A DNA stretch of 64,000 nucleotides from Mangrovitalea sediminis (GTDB taxonomy: Bacteria > Pseudomonadota > Gammaproteobacteria > Pseudomonadales > Oleiphilaceae). Numbering within the stretch: position 1 is the first letter of the stretch; every line of letters starts with the position of its first letter. The stretch covers positions 1,054,001 to 1,118,000 of the forward strand of contig NZ_NTLB01000001.1 in assembly GCF_002514725.1 (NCBI RefSeq). The letters are read 5' to 3'. Positions 19,981-28,897 of the stretch are shown piece by piece. The notes below the pieces were generated by a model. That model saw only the letters and a list, made by a program, of their open reading frames with translations, had not been told where the DNA came from and did not search any database. A program made the translations under genes and the position numbers.

Positions 19981-20775
19981 ATGGTGGATGAAATAATGTT
20001 GGACAATCACTTCGATGAAAACGCCTTGTTCGACGAATCTCATTGCCAGCTCTGCGTCTGCGGCGCCAATCTCGATTTTGATTTTTCCTTCGCGTTTCAA
20101 CCCATCGTCGACGTTCAGTCGCGCTCCGTTTACGCCTATGAAGCGCTGGTGAGAGGCACCAAAGGCGAAGGCGCCATGACCGTGCTGGAAAAGGTCAACA
20201 GCCGGAACCGTTACCGGTTTGATCAGGCCTGCCGGGTTCGGGCGGTGAAACTCGCGTCAGAGTTAGGGCTGCAGGAGTACCTGAGTATCAACTTTATGCC
20301 CATGGCGGTTTATCGCGCGGAAAGCTGCATACGCACCACACTGGCCGCCGCCAAGGAGTTCGGATTTGATACCCGGAAACTCATCTTTGAAATCACCGAA
20401 CAGGAAAACCTCTCGTCCACGGATCATCTGAAGGCCATTATCAATGCCTACAGCGAAATGGGTTTTCAGACGGCGCTCGATGATTTCGGCGCAGGCTTTT
20501 CCCGCCTGAACCTCCTGTGTTACTGCCAGCCCGAGCTGCTGAAACTGGACATGGAACTGGTTCGGGATATTCACAAAACGCGCAGCAAACAAGCGTTGGT
20601 AAAAGGCATCTGCCTGTCAATGAACGAACTCAATTGCACTGTCATCGCCGAAGGCGTCGAAACGGTGGAGGAATATGAGTGGCTGGCCGATCAGGGCATT
20701 CGCTATTTCCAGGGTTATCTCTTTGGCAAGCCAGCCTTTGAACGGCTGGAGACACCCATCTTTCCCCCGGCCTAG
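19981..20775 (+). CDS. Stand-alone EAL-domain c-di-GMP phosphodiesterase, BLUF-EAL type
   Basis: 264 residues, almost only an EAL domain (about 30-258). All key motifs are present: YEALVRG (EAL), NFMP, FEITEQE, DDFGAG (metal pair), KLDME, AEGVET and QGYLFGKP, so hydrolysis of c-di-GMP is expected. The opening FQPIVDV...YEALVRG..GEGAM resembles EAL domains fused to BLUF in BlrP1/YcgF. Here the BLUF protein is a separate gene just upstream. An internal start at 19996 has a better ribosome site (GGTGG). Its stop shares the CTAG palindrome with the stop of the convergent gene. Confidence 0.92.
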   Translation: MVDEIMLDNHFDENALFDESHCQLCVCGANLDFDFSFAFQPIVDVQSRSVYAYEALVRGTKGEGAMTVLEKVNSRNRYRFDQACRVRAVKLASELGLQEYLSINFMPMAVYRAESCIRTTLAAAKEFGFDTRKLIFEITEQENLSSTDHLKAIINAYSEMGFQTALDDFGAGFSRLNLLCYCQPELLKLDMELVRDIHKTRSKQALVKGICLSMNELNCTVIAEGVETVEEYEWLADQGIRYFQGYLFGKPAFERLETPIFPPA

Positions 20776-21608
20776 GGCGGTGTGTAAAGATGGATCCGTC
20801 GCCGCTGGTCCAGCGAAAGCGCGCGATCCACTCCACCCCAGTATTTTTGTTGCAAGGTCGCCATCAAGCCGGAAGCCCGGGCAGCTTCGAGTGCGGATTC
20901 GATCAGTGATGCATAACGGGCGTAAGGCCGGGATAGGTAAAAGCGGAAATCCCGGTCGTAAACCAGTAGCAGATGCGGCTCTATGGCCAATTGCGGATAA
21001 CGCTTGGCGTCGGACAGGATTTCACTAACTCCACGCGGAAAATAATCGATGTCTCTCCCGCCGGCCTGCAACATGCCGAAAATCCGCGACCAATCGCCAG
21101 ATAACGTGTGAAGCGGCAAACGATTGGCCCGCCAAACGGCAACGTCAAACCAATGCCCCCCTAAGATCGCGACAGCACCCGTGGCCCGAAGCTGATCCAA
21201 GTCTGTAACACCGGCAAAACGCTCGCGTTCGTCGGGTCGGACCAGCAATATTCGCTCGCCAATTCGTCCTCCCGTGAGATCCACAGGCACCTGTACGAGA
21301 GTGCTGTCCACAGCCCTTGAAGGCAACAGGGGCCTCAGAGCGGTAATGCCTTGCTGCAGGTCCCGCAACATCCGAGGCTGGGAGACGGTTGCATGAACCT
21401 GAAACTCTGCCGTGACACCAACGTTTTTAAGGGATTCGACCAACAGCTCGCGATAATAGGCAAACTCATTATCGGGAAGCAGGTCGATAGGAAAAATGAT
21501 GTTACGTGGCGGCGCTATGGTTTGCGCGCCAGCAGAGGAAACCATTCCCAACACCAGGAGGACAATGACCAGTAGCCACCCGGTTCGGGGAAGCCCACTT
21601 CTGACCAC
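20772..21608 (-). CDS. Periplasmic solute-binding protein (family 3-like), no transporter partner
   Basis: 278 residues with a signal peptide (GWLLVIVLLVLGMVSSAGA-Q). The mature part resembles amino-acid-type extracellular solute-binding proteins: a lobe with YYRELLVESLKN, then ILLVRPDERERFAGVTDLDQLRATGAVAI, a hinge-like segment, and a C-terminal helix AARASGLMATLQQKYWGG. No permease or ATPase is near. Genes of this kind often sit beside c-di-GMP enzymes and may act as a sensor. Here it converges on the EAL gene, the stops overlapping in CTAG. The ligand is unknown. Confidence 0.7.
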   Translation of the reverse strand: MVRSGLPRTGWLLVIVLLVLGMVSSAGAQTIAPPRNIIFPIDLLPDNEFAYYRELLVESLKNVGVTAEFQVHATVSQPRMLRDLQQGITALRPLLPSRAVDSTLVQVPVDLTGGRIGERILLVRPDERERFAGVTDLDQLRATGAVAILGGHWFDVAVWRANRLPLHTLSGDWSRIFGMLQAGGRDIDYFPRGVSEILSDAKRYPQLAIEPHLLLVYDRDFRFYLSRPYARYASLIESALEAARASGLMATLQQKYWGGVDRALSLDQRRRIHLYTPP

Positions 21609-21716
21609 GTCTCACCTCGCGACACAGGGATTTAGCCCAGACAGCGGCCCGGCCATGAGTCTGAAAATGTAGACGGGTTTGGTTGAAGACACAAGGCGCC
21701 CAATCCCGAGGAAACG

Positions 21717-22349
21717 TTAAAATCGTTCGCGAATACCGACACCGAATCCATCCGGCAGGATGCTCAGCAACAGGGACTCATGCCGGGAATGAGTGTAATA
21801 GCCGATGGCCGTTCCCAGCGCAAAACCCGCCAGCACGTCCGTCTGCCAGTGGCCATGCACCTTCAGTCGCGCAACGGCATCGTAGGCAGGTAGCACTTCA
21901 AGCCCGTAGACCCAGGGGTGATCCGGACCGAACTCCAGCACATAGGGCGTCACAATCGCGGCGGCCGTGGTGACTTCGCCGCTGGGAAAACTGTGATGAC
22001 CTCCGCCCTGGAACCACAGGTTGGGGTTGTCGGTATGGGACGGGCGGGCGCGGGTGAAGGTGTATTTCAGCGCCTGGGCGGAAAGGGCGCCGATCAGGGT
22101 TGCATCCATGGCCTGCCAGGAGGTCTTGCCCAGGCGGGTATTTCCACCCTGCCAAAGCCCCAGCCCCACTTCGCTACCGACCATGAGGTACATCAGGTTC
22201 AGCTGATTGCTGCGTTTCCAGATCCCGGTGTTGTCATATCCCAGACGATGATCGATACCCAGAGGCCCGCCAGCCGCTGCCGCCGGCAGTGACACAAATA
22301 ATTCACCCAATAGCAGCACCAGAGCACCACAGAGGCCAAACCGCCGCAT
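21717..22349 (-). CDS. Exported PAP2-family phosphatase
   Basis: 210 residues from the ATG at 22349 (GGAGG 8 nt upstream) with a signal peptide (GALVLLLGELFVSLPAAAA). Phosphatase motif 1 is KYTFTRARP (KX6RP), motif 2 is FPSGEV (PSGH in most members, here PSGE) and motif 3 is the VHGHWQTDVLAG region. The His of motif 2 is thus replaced by Glu, while motif 3 has a His close to the usual nucleophile position. It probably acts on a phosphate ester in the periplasm (lipid or isoprenyl phosphate). Single gene. Confidence 0.8.
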   Translation of the reverse strand: MRRFGLCGALVLLLGELFVSLPAAAAGGPLGIDHRLGYDNTGIWKRSNQLNLMYLMVGSEVGLGLWQGGNTRLGKTSWQAMDATLIGALSAQALKYTFTRARPSHTDNPNLWFQGGGHHSFPSGEVTTAAAIVTPYVLEFGPDHPWVYGLEVLPAYDAVARLKVHGHWQTDVLAGFALGTAIGYYTHSRHESLLLSILPDGFGVGIRERF

Positions 22350-22454
22350 TCCACTTCCTCCAACACCGGAAAACCAGACCGGCCATCGCCGTTTGACGGC
22401 ACTGGCGTGCAGTCCAGTTTGCATGGAGAAGGTTAGATTTAGCTTAGGAACGGA

Positions 22455-22934
22455 TTAAAGGTGATCCAGCGGCAGCGGTGACGGCGGTTTGATTTCCCGC
22501 AGCACCACACTGGAGCGGATTTCGCTGACACCCGGCAACTTGAAGATCACGTTGTGCAGGAAGGCGTCGTACTCGCCGATGTCCGGCGTAACCACCTTGA
22601 GCATGTAATCGGCCTGGCCGGTCGTCGCATAGCACTCGATGATCGCATCGTGCTCCTGCACGGCCTTTTCGAATTCCTCGACGACATTTTCCACATGCCG
22701 CGCCAGGTTCACCTCCGCCAGGACACAATTCTTCAACCCAACCCGCGCCCGGTTGAGGACTGCCGTGTAGTGGTCGATAACGCCGGCCTTTTCCATCTCC
22801 TTGACCCGTTTCCAAGTCGGCGTACTGGACAGTCCTATGCGACCGGACAGGTCCTGCACCGATAGCCTCGCATCCTGCTGGAGCGCCTTGAGGATTTTGA
22901 CGGAAGCACCATCCAAAGGATATTTATTTTCCAT
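22455..22934 (-). CDS. bkdR: Lrp/AsnC-family regulator, BkdR-like
   Basis: 159 residues from ATG 22934 (an in-frame start at 22964 is also possible). An N-terminal AsnC helix-turn-helix (about 8-60; ARLSVQDLSGRIGLSSTPTWKRVKEME) and a C-terminal RAM ligand/oligomer domain. It is divergent from the branched-chain 2-oxoacid dehydrogenase genes, the position held by BkdR in Pseudomonas, where it activates bkd with branched amino acids as effectors. The symbol rests on that context and family. Confidence 0.8.
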   Translation of the reverse strand: MENKYPLDGASVKILKALQQDARLSVQDLSGRIGLSSTPTWKRVKEMEKAGVIDHYTAVLNRARVGLKNCVLAEVNLARHVENVVEEFEKAVQEHDAIIECYATTGQADYMLKVVTPDIGEYDAFLHNVIFKLPGVSEIRSSVVLREIKPPSPLPLDHL

Positions 22935-22981
22935 ACAACGCCATTTGAAGAATGATTTCCTCAAATACTAGCTCCAACAAG

Positions 22982-23000
22982 GAATATAAGAAACATATTC
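22982..23000. promoter_or_regulatory. AT-rich inverted repeat in the bkdR-bkd intergenic region
   Basis: GAATAT (22982-22987) and ATATTC (22995-23000) flank a 7-nt spacer. Lrp-family proteins bind such AT-rich dyads, so it is a candidate BkdR site between the divergent genes. Assignment is by position and composition only. Confidence 0.35.
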
Positions 23001-23080
23001 TCGTGCCGGACTTCTATCATGGATAACAACAGGGGCTCATCTGAGGGCCTCGCTTGGCCAATAGTCAGGACAACAACAAT

Positions 23081-25168
23081 ATGACTGCCATCCAACGCAA
23101 AACCCGGCAACCGAGTCCGGCCGAAATGGCCAAAGCGGCCTTCGACTGGCGCCAGGTCGCCTACCATCTGCTGGTTTCCCGCGCCCTGGACGAGCTGGAA
23201 GAGAAGGTGCTGGTCCCGGAGAAGAAGGTTCTCTATCAGTTTTCTGCCCGCGGGCACGACATGGCCCAGGTCATGCTCGGGCTCAAGCTCAACGATCCCC
23301 ATGATGCCGCCTGCGGCTACTACCGCTCACGTCCGCTGCTGCTCTCGCTGGGTGTCGACGTGGCCGACGCCCTTGGTTCCTCCATGGCGCGGGCCGGAGG
23401 CTACTCCGACGGACGCGATATCGGCGTCGTTTTCAACTACCCCAACCCCGGCGGACCGGCAGCACTGCCGATGTGCGGCGGGGTCGGCGCCCAATACACA
23501 CCAACGGCGGGCTGGGCGCAGGCGATCGAATACCGCGCCCAGGTGATGAAGGACAGCAGCTACGACAATGCCATCAGTCTGGTGCTCGGCGGTGACGGCT
23601 CGGTCGCCACCAACGGCTTCTGGTCGGCACTGACCATCGCCACCACCCAGAAGCTGCCGATGCTGTTCTATATCGAGGACAACGGCTACGGCATTTCAGT
23701 CCCCTCCACCTTCCAGACGCCCGGCGGTGACATCGCCCGTAACCTGGCCAGTTTCCAAGGACTGCATGTACTTTCCGGCGATGGCAGCAAGCCGCAGGAC
23801 GCCGCCCTGCTGATCAGCGAAGCGGTCGAGCACGTTCGCAGCCGCCAGGGACCCTGCCTGCTGCGCCTCAAGGTGCCGCGCCTGCAAGGTCACAGTTTCC
23901 AGGACACCCAGACCTACAAGTCCGCCGCCTATGTAAAACGTGAATGGTCCCATGATCCGCTGCCCCGCCTGCGCAGCTACCTGGTGCCGAAGATTCTCAG
24001 CAACAGCGAGTGGAACCAACTGGAGGCCCAGGCGGAAGCCGCCGTCCAGCAGGCTCGGGAACAGGCCGAAGCCCGCCCGGTCAGCGACCCGGCGCAGGTG
24101 ACCCGTTATGTCTTTGCAGAAGACGACCTGCAGCAACGCGGTGGCCAATGGACCGAAGGCTATCAGGCGCCGGCCGCCTCCGAGACGCCCAACACCGAAG
24201 GCCAGCGCATCAACATGGTCACCGCGATCCGCAAGACGCTGGATCATGAACTGGCGGTCAACCCCCGGGTGCTGGTCTTCGGCGAAGACGTCGGTCCCAA
24301 GGGCGGTGTCCACGCCGTGACCCTCGGCCTGCAGGAAAAACACGGCGCCGACCGGGTCTTCGACACCAGCCTGTCCGAGGAAGGCATTATCGGCCGCGCC
24401 GTGGGTATGGCGATGGCGGGTCTGGTTCCGGTGCCGGAAATCCAGTTCCGCAAATATGCCGACCCGGCAGTGGAGCAACTCAACGACTGCGGCACCATGC
24501 GCTGGCGGACGCACAACCGCTTTGCCGCGCCCATGGTGGTACGTATAGCCGGCGGTTTCTTCAAGTGCGGAGATCCCTGGCACAGCCAGACCAACGAAGT
24601 CCAGTTTGTCCATTCTCCCGGCTGGAAGGTCGCCGTGCCGTCCAACGCGGCCGATGCCGTCGGCCTGCTGCGGGGCGCCTTGCGCGGCAACGACCCGGTG
24701 ATCTTCTTCGAACACCGCGCCATGCTCGATGCGGCGTCGGCACGCTGCCCCTATCCCGGCGACGACTACGTCCTGCCGTTCGGCCAGGCGCGCACGGTTA
24801 CCGAGGGCGACGACCTGACCATCGTCACCTGGGGCGCCATGGTCGAGCGCTGCGAAAAGGCGGCCGAAGGCCGCTCCGTCCACGTACTGGACCTGCGTAC
24901 CCTGATGCCCTGGGACCGGGAAGCTGTCCTGGCGTCGGTCCGTCGCACCCACCGCTGCCTGATTGTCCACGAAGACCTGGGAACCGCCGGCTTCGGCGCG
25001 GAAATCGCGGCCGTGGTTGCCGATCAGGCCTTCCTGGATCTGGATGCACCGGTGGCCCGCCTGACCATGCCCGACATCCCCAGTCCCCATCATCCGACGC
25101 TGATGGAACACGCCTTGCCGTCCGTCGACGACATTCGCGCCAAAATCGACTATCTGGTGGGGTTCTGA
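23081..25168 (+). CDS. Branched-chain 2-oxoacid dehydrogenase E1, alpha and beta subunits fused
   Basis: 695 residues. Residues about 20-340 are an E1-alpha subunit with the thiamine diphosphate motif (GGDGSVATNGFW... to IEDNGYGIS). Residues about 375-690 are an E1-beta subunit (FGEDVGPKGGVH, DTSLSEEGIIGRAVGMAM, PEIQFRKYADPA, LRTLMPWD). It decarboxylates the 2-oxo acids of valine, leucine and isoleucine and passes the acyl group to E2. In Pseudomonas the two subunits are separate genes (bkdA1, bkdA2); here they are one polypeptide. The start at 23081 has AGGA upstream. The E2 gene follows after 1 bp. No E3 gene is in this unit. Confidence 0.92.
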   Translation: MTAIQRKTRQPSPAEMAKAAFDWRQVAYHLLVSRALDELEEKVLVPEKKVLYQFSARGHDMAQVMLGLKLNDPHDAACGYYRSRPLLLSLGVDVADALGSSMARAGGYSDGRDIGVVFNYPNPGGPAALPMCGGVGAQYTPTAGWAQAIEYRAQVMKDSSYDNAISLVLGGDGSVATNGFWSALTIATTQKLPMLFYIEDNGYGISVPSTFQTPGGDIARNLASFQGLHVLSGDGSKPQDAALLISEAVEHVRSRQGPCLLRLKVPRLQGHSFQDTQTYKSAAYVKREWSHDPLPRLRSYLVPKILSNSEWNQLEAQAEAAVQQAREQAEARPVSDPAQVTRYVFAEDDLQQRGGQWTEGYQAPAASETPNTEGQRINMVTAIRKTLDHELAVNPRVLVFGEDVGPKGGVHAVTLGLQEKHGADRVFDTSLSEEGIIGRAVGMAMAGLVPVPEIQFRKYADPAVEQLNDCGTMRWRTHNRFAAPMVVRIAGGFFKCGDPWHSQTNEVQFVHSPGWKVAVPSNAADAVGLLRGALRGNDPVIFFEHRAMLDAASARCPYPGDDYVLPFGQARTVTEGDDLTIVTWGAMVERCEKAAEGRSVHVLDLRTLMPWDREAVLASVRRTHRCLIVHEDLGTAGFGAEIAAVVADQAFLDLDAPVARLTMPDIPSPHHPTLMEHALPSVDDIRAKIDYLVGF

Positions 25169-25169
25169 G

Positions 25170-26474
25170 ATGAGCGACAGTGCGATCCTGAACGCGCAAG
25201 ACACCGACGTCGGCAGCCGTACGGTGGATATTCTGGTCCCGGTCGAACAGGAAGGCACCCAGGCCACCGTACGCACCTGGCTGAAGCAGTCCGGCGACGC
25301 TGTCCTCAAGGACGAACCCGTGGTCGAGCTGGAAACGGACAAGGTGGTGGTGGAAGTTCCGGCCCCCTGCGACGGCATTCTGGAGATCGTCCTGGCGGAA
25401 AACTGCGAGGCCGAACCCGGAGCGATACTCGGCCACGTCGTAACCGGACAGGTTGCCCCCCAGACAACAGCCGCGAAGAAACCCGAAGCAACGCCGGCCC
25501 AGCCACAGACAGTGCATGCACCGCAGGACGAGTTGCCCGAACACGAAATGCGCCTGTCCCCGGCGGTGCGTCGCCTGATCGCCGAATTCAACCTCGATCC
25601 GACGGCCCTGACCGGGACCGGACGCAATGGCCGCCTGACCCGCGCCGACGTGGTCGCCGCTATCGATGAAGGCCCAGCGCCCACCGTCGCCCGCGACGAA
25701 TCGCCGGCCAGGGTGCCAGCCTCTCCCCAGCCGGGACCTCGCGCGGACGGCAGCGGCCCCAACGCGCCGCGGATCGCCCGCCAGGTGCCTCACAGCAGCA
25801 TGCGGCGACGCATCGCCGAACACATGACGCACTCGGTCACCACCGCGCCCCATGTGACGGCGGTATTCGAGGCCGATTTCGGCGCCATCATCGCCCATCG
25901 CAATAACCACAAGGCCGCCTTTGCCGGGAAGGGCGTCAACCTGACCTTTACCGCCTACTTCGTCATGGCCTCGATTGCCGCCATGGAGGTCGCACCGGAG
26001 GTGAACAGCCGCTGGTATGACGATTACCTGGAGCTCTACGACGACATCAACATCGGCGTCGGCGCCGCCCTCGGCGACAAGGGCCTGATCGTGCCGGTGA
26101 TTCACCGTTCCCAGACGCTGTCCCTGCTGGGTATCGCCTCGCGCCTGCAGGAAATGACAGAAGCCGCCCGCAACGGCACACTCAAGCCTGCCGACGTGCA
26201 GGGCGGCACCTTTACCATTTCCAATCACGGCGTTTCCGGTTCACTGCTGGCGACCCCGGTCATCATCAATCAGCCGCAATCGGCGATTCTGGGGATCGGC
26301 GCTCTGGAAAAGCGGGTGGTGGTGAAGGAAATCGACGGTGTCGACAGCTTCCAGGCCCGCCCCCGAGCCTATGTGTCGCTCACCATAGACCACCGTGTCA
26401 TCGACGGCAGCCAGACCAATGCCTGGCTGAAGCGGTTTGTGGAGGTCATCGAAAACTGGCCCCTGGAAGGGTAA
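25170..26474 (+). CDS. bkdB: Dihydrolipoamide acyltransferase E2 of the branched-chain 2-oxoacid dehydrogenase
   Basis: 434 residues. A lipoyl domain (about 18-93, lipoyl lysine in LETDKVVVEVPA), an Ala/Pro-rich linker, a peripheral E3/E1-binding domain (about 125-165, LSPAVRRLIAEFNLDPTALTG), another linker and the catalytic acyltransferase domain (about 200-434), with the active-site DHRVIDG and the FTISNHGVSG block. It starts 1 bp after the E1 fusion, so the two are co-translated. The E3 lipoamide dehydrogenase must come from elsewhere in the genome. Confidence 0.95.
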   Translation: MSDSAILNAQDTDVGSRTVDILVPVEQEGTQATVRTWLKQSGDAVLKDEPVVELETDKVVVEVPAPCDGILEIVLAENCEAEPGAILGHVVTGQVAPQTTAAKKPEATPAQPQTVHAPQDELPEHEMRLSPAVRRLIAEFNLDPTALTGTGRNGRLTRADVVAAIDEGPAPTVARDESPARVPASPQPGPRADGSGPNAPRIARQVPHSSMRRRIAEHMTHSVTTAPHVTAVFEADFGAIIAHRNNHKAAFAGKGVNLTFTAYFVMASIAAMEVAPEVNSRWYDDYLELYDDINIGVGAALGDKGLIVPVIHRSQTLSLLGIASRLQEMTEAARNGTLKPADVQGGTFTISNHGVSGSLLATPVIINQPQSAILGIGALEKRVVVKEIDGVDSFQARPRAYVSLTIDHRVIDGSQTNAWLKRFVEVIENWPLEG

Positions 26475-26481
26475 TCCCCAC

Positions 26482-26508
26482 CGGCTCCCGGGCGTCCGCC
26501 GGGAGCCG
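26482..26508 (+). terminator. GC-rich hairpin after bkdB
   Basis: CGGCTCCCGG (26482-26491) pairs with CCGGGAGCCG (26499-26508) over a 7-nt loop, 8 bp after the bkdB stop. No T-run follows, so it is a possible but not classical terminator. Confidence 0.5.
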
Positions 26509-26787
26509 CCGCGTTGCATCCGGCATCGCTAGTACCTTTGTCGTAAGACCATCCCGCATTTGCCGACCCGGCCACCTCACCGTTACTATCGAAGCGTATT
26601 CCTGACCTATCCGCACGACCGGCGAGCCAACCTGGCCCAGAGAGACCCGGTCCAGTCCATTGGCATTTCCTGACAGGCCCGCGTATTCGCCGACAGTCGT
26701 TACCTGAAGGCAGGGATGTGCTGGAAACCTAGCCGCGTAGCAAACCACCGTCTTTACATTGCGCCTCAAGAGGAGCGGACGCCCGTT
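26509..26787. other. Intergenic stretch before the antiporter gene
   Basis: No gene recognised on either strand. It should hold the promoter of the antiporter gene; I cannot point to a convincing -35/-10 pair. AGGAG at 26771-26775 is the ribosome binding site. Confidence 0.45.
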
Positions 26788-28890
26788 ATGCACACCTTCG
26801 CGCTCGCGCTTTCACTGGTCGGCTGCCTCATGGCATTGGTCGCTGGGTTGGAGGCCTTTGCCGCCAAAATCCGGGTACCAGCGTCGACCCTGCTCCTGCT
26901 CGTCGGCAGTCTGTTCGGGCTGGTCCATATGTTCTTTCCCGCTATTCCCGGCATCGGGCATGGCTTCTTTTCGCCACTTTTCTCGCCGGCCTATTCGGCC
27001 GAGGCCTACCTCTGGCTATTCCTGCCCCCACTGCTGTTCCAGGCCTCGCTCACCGTCGACGTAAAGAACATTCTCTCGGACTGGGCGCCGGTACTGCTGC
27101 TGGCCGTCGTGGGGGTTGGCGTCAGCACGCTGCTGGTGGGCGGCTCGCTGGCGCTGGTGAGCGAACAAACCCTGATCAACTGCCTGATCCTGGGCGCTAT
27201 CGTCGCCACCACCGACCCCACGGCAGTGCTGCGGGTCTTTCGGGAACTCGGCGCGCCGGCCCGGTTGATCACCCTGGTCGAGGGCGAAAGTCTTCTCAAC
27301 GACGCAGCAGCCATCGCCATTGTCAGCGTGCTACTGGCCATGCTCGGCACCGATCCGGCTCAGGCAACACTCGGCACCGGCCTGGCGACGCTGCTGGTCT
27401 CTTTGATCGGGGGCATCGCAATCGGTGTCCTCGTCGGCCGGTTTGCAGCAGCGCTGCTGCCCTGGCTGGAAGGCGCCGCACCGGCTGAAACCGCCATGAC
27501 GCTGGGGCTGCCCTATCCGCTGTACCTGTTCGCGGATCAGGTCCTGCATGTGTCCGGCGTAGTCGCCGTGGTCAGTGCCGGCCTGATGCTCAGCGCGTTG
27601 GGCCGTACCCGCCTCGAACCCAAGAGTTGGACGCGGGTACAGTCGGTCTGGGGGCAGATCGCCTTTGTCGCCGGTTCGGCCGTCGTCTTTGTGGCGGCGG
27701 TACGGATTCCGGAAATGCTCAGCGGCATAACCCCCACCGACCTGGCCCTGATACTGGTTGTGGTCATCGCCGCCCTGGCGGCCAGGCTGCTGGTGCTTTA
27801 CGTGTTGCTTCCCCCCATGACCTGGCTGCACCTGAACGACCCGGTCAGCTCGCCCTACCGTCTGGTCATTGCCTGGGGCGGACTGCGCGGCGCTGTCACC
27901 CTGGTGCTGGCATTGGGTATTGCCCAGAATACCGCCATCGGTTCACAGAACGCCCACCTGCTGTCACTGCTGGCGACGGGCTTCGTCATCTTCACCCTCC
28001 TTGTCAACGGCACCACGCTGCAGTGGCTGATCCGGACCCTGCGACTCAACGTGCTGTCCCGTCAGGAACAGTTCCTGCAGAAACAGGCCATCGAGCTGTC
28101 GGTCGCCAAGGTGGGTCAGTCCGTGTCCCGGGTCTCTACCGCCTTCCAGCTGCCGGACACCGTCTCCACCAACGTGATGGATGAATACCGCCAGAGTATA
28201 GAGGCGGGGGCGGGACCGCTGGAGGTCAGCGATGTTTCGGAGGTGGAGCGGCTGGCGACGGCGCTGGTGGCATTGGCCACTCGGGAGCGGGAACTGATTC
28301 CAGACTATGGCAACGGCGCCATCACCATACGCAACCTGGACGCCATGATGCGCAATACCGAGCGGATGATCGACGCGGCGCGCCTACAGGGACGCATCGG
28401 TTACAACCGGGCGGCGCGGAGCATCCTCGACTACCCCTGGAGCTACAAGGCTGCACTGTTCCTCTATCATCGCGCAGGCCTCTCCCGGCCGCTGGAAATC
28501 GCGCTGGCCAACCGCTTTGAATTGATCGTCTGCCGACGGGCCGTCTTCGAGCGCCTGCAGCTCTATATCGACGATTCACTGGCACCGGTCTTCGGCGAAA
28601 GGTTGGCGACGATCCTACACAGTATTCTGGAAGGCCGGATCGCCTCCGTGGACGAGGCGCTGGCGGCAATGCGGCACCAGTTCGGCGCCTTTACCCTCGC
28701 CCTCGAACGGCGCCTGCTGCTTCTGGTCGCCTTACGGCGGGGAATATCGTCGATCGAACTGATGCTGACGGAGAGCATTATTTCTGCAGAAGTGCACAAC
28801 AAGCTGCGCCAGGCCCTGATGAAGGGCTGGCAACGCAGCATGCCGCGCCCGACCCTGCGCTCGCCACTGGCGGACAGCGCCAAACCCTGA
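26788..28890 (+). CDS. CPA1-family Na+(K+)/H+ antiporter
   Basis: 700 residues from ATG 26788 (AGGAG 12 nt upstream). About 12 membrane helices in the first 420 residues carry the CPA1 signatures ATTDPTAVLRVFRELGAP, EGESLLNDAAAIAIV (the ND ion-binding pair) and WGGLRGAVTLVLAL. A long hydrophilic tail of about 280 residues follows, as in NhaP/SOD2-type and eukaryotic SOS1-like exchangers, and probably regulates activity. It exports Na+ (or K+) in exchange for protons, useful to a salt-exposed organism. It appears to be a single gene, converging on the FAD oxidoreductase gene. Confidence 0.92.
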   Translation: MHTFALALSLVGCLMALVAGLEAFAAKIRVPASTLLLLVGSLFGLVHMFFPAIPGIGHGFFSPLFSPAYSAEAYLWLFLPPLLFQASLTVDVKNILSDWAPVLLLAVVGVGVSTLLVGGSLALVSEQTLINCLILGAIVATTDPTAVLRVFRELGAPARLITLVEGESLLNDAAAIAIVSVLLAMLGTDPAQATLGTGLATLLVSLIGGIAIGVLVGRFAAALLPWLEGAAPAETAMTLGLPYPLYLFADQVLHVSGVVAVVSAGLMLSALGRTRLEPKSWTRVQSVWGQIAFVAGSAVVFVAAVRIPEMLSGITPTDLALILVVVIAALAARLLVLYVLLPPMTWLHLNDPVSSPYRLVIAWGGLRGAVTLVLALGIAQNTAIGSQNAHLLSLLATGFVIFTLLVNGTTLQWLIRTLRLNVLSRQEQFLQKQAIELSVAKVGQSVSRVSTAFQLPDTVSTNVMDEYRQSIEAGAGPLEVSDVSEVERLATALVALATRERELIPDYGNGAITIRNLDAMMRNTERMIDAARLQGRIGYNRAARSILDYPWSYKAALFLYHRAGLSRPLEIALANRFELIVCRRAVFERLQLYIDDSLAPVFGERLATILHSILEGRIASVDEALAAMRHQFGAFTLALERRLLLLVALRRGISSIELMLTESIISAEVHNKLRQALMKGWQRSMPRPTLRSPLADSAKP

Positions 28891-28897
28891 CGCGGTT

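Noticed and set aside
23696-25762. A 688-codon open frame on the minus strand
   Set aside because: It lies opposite the bkd E1/E2 genes, whose motifs are unmistakable. Its sequence has no family resemblance; it is a shadow produced by high GC.
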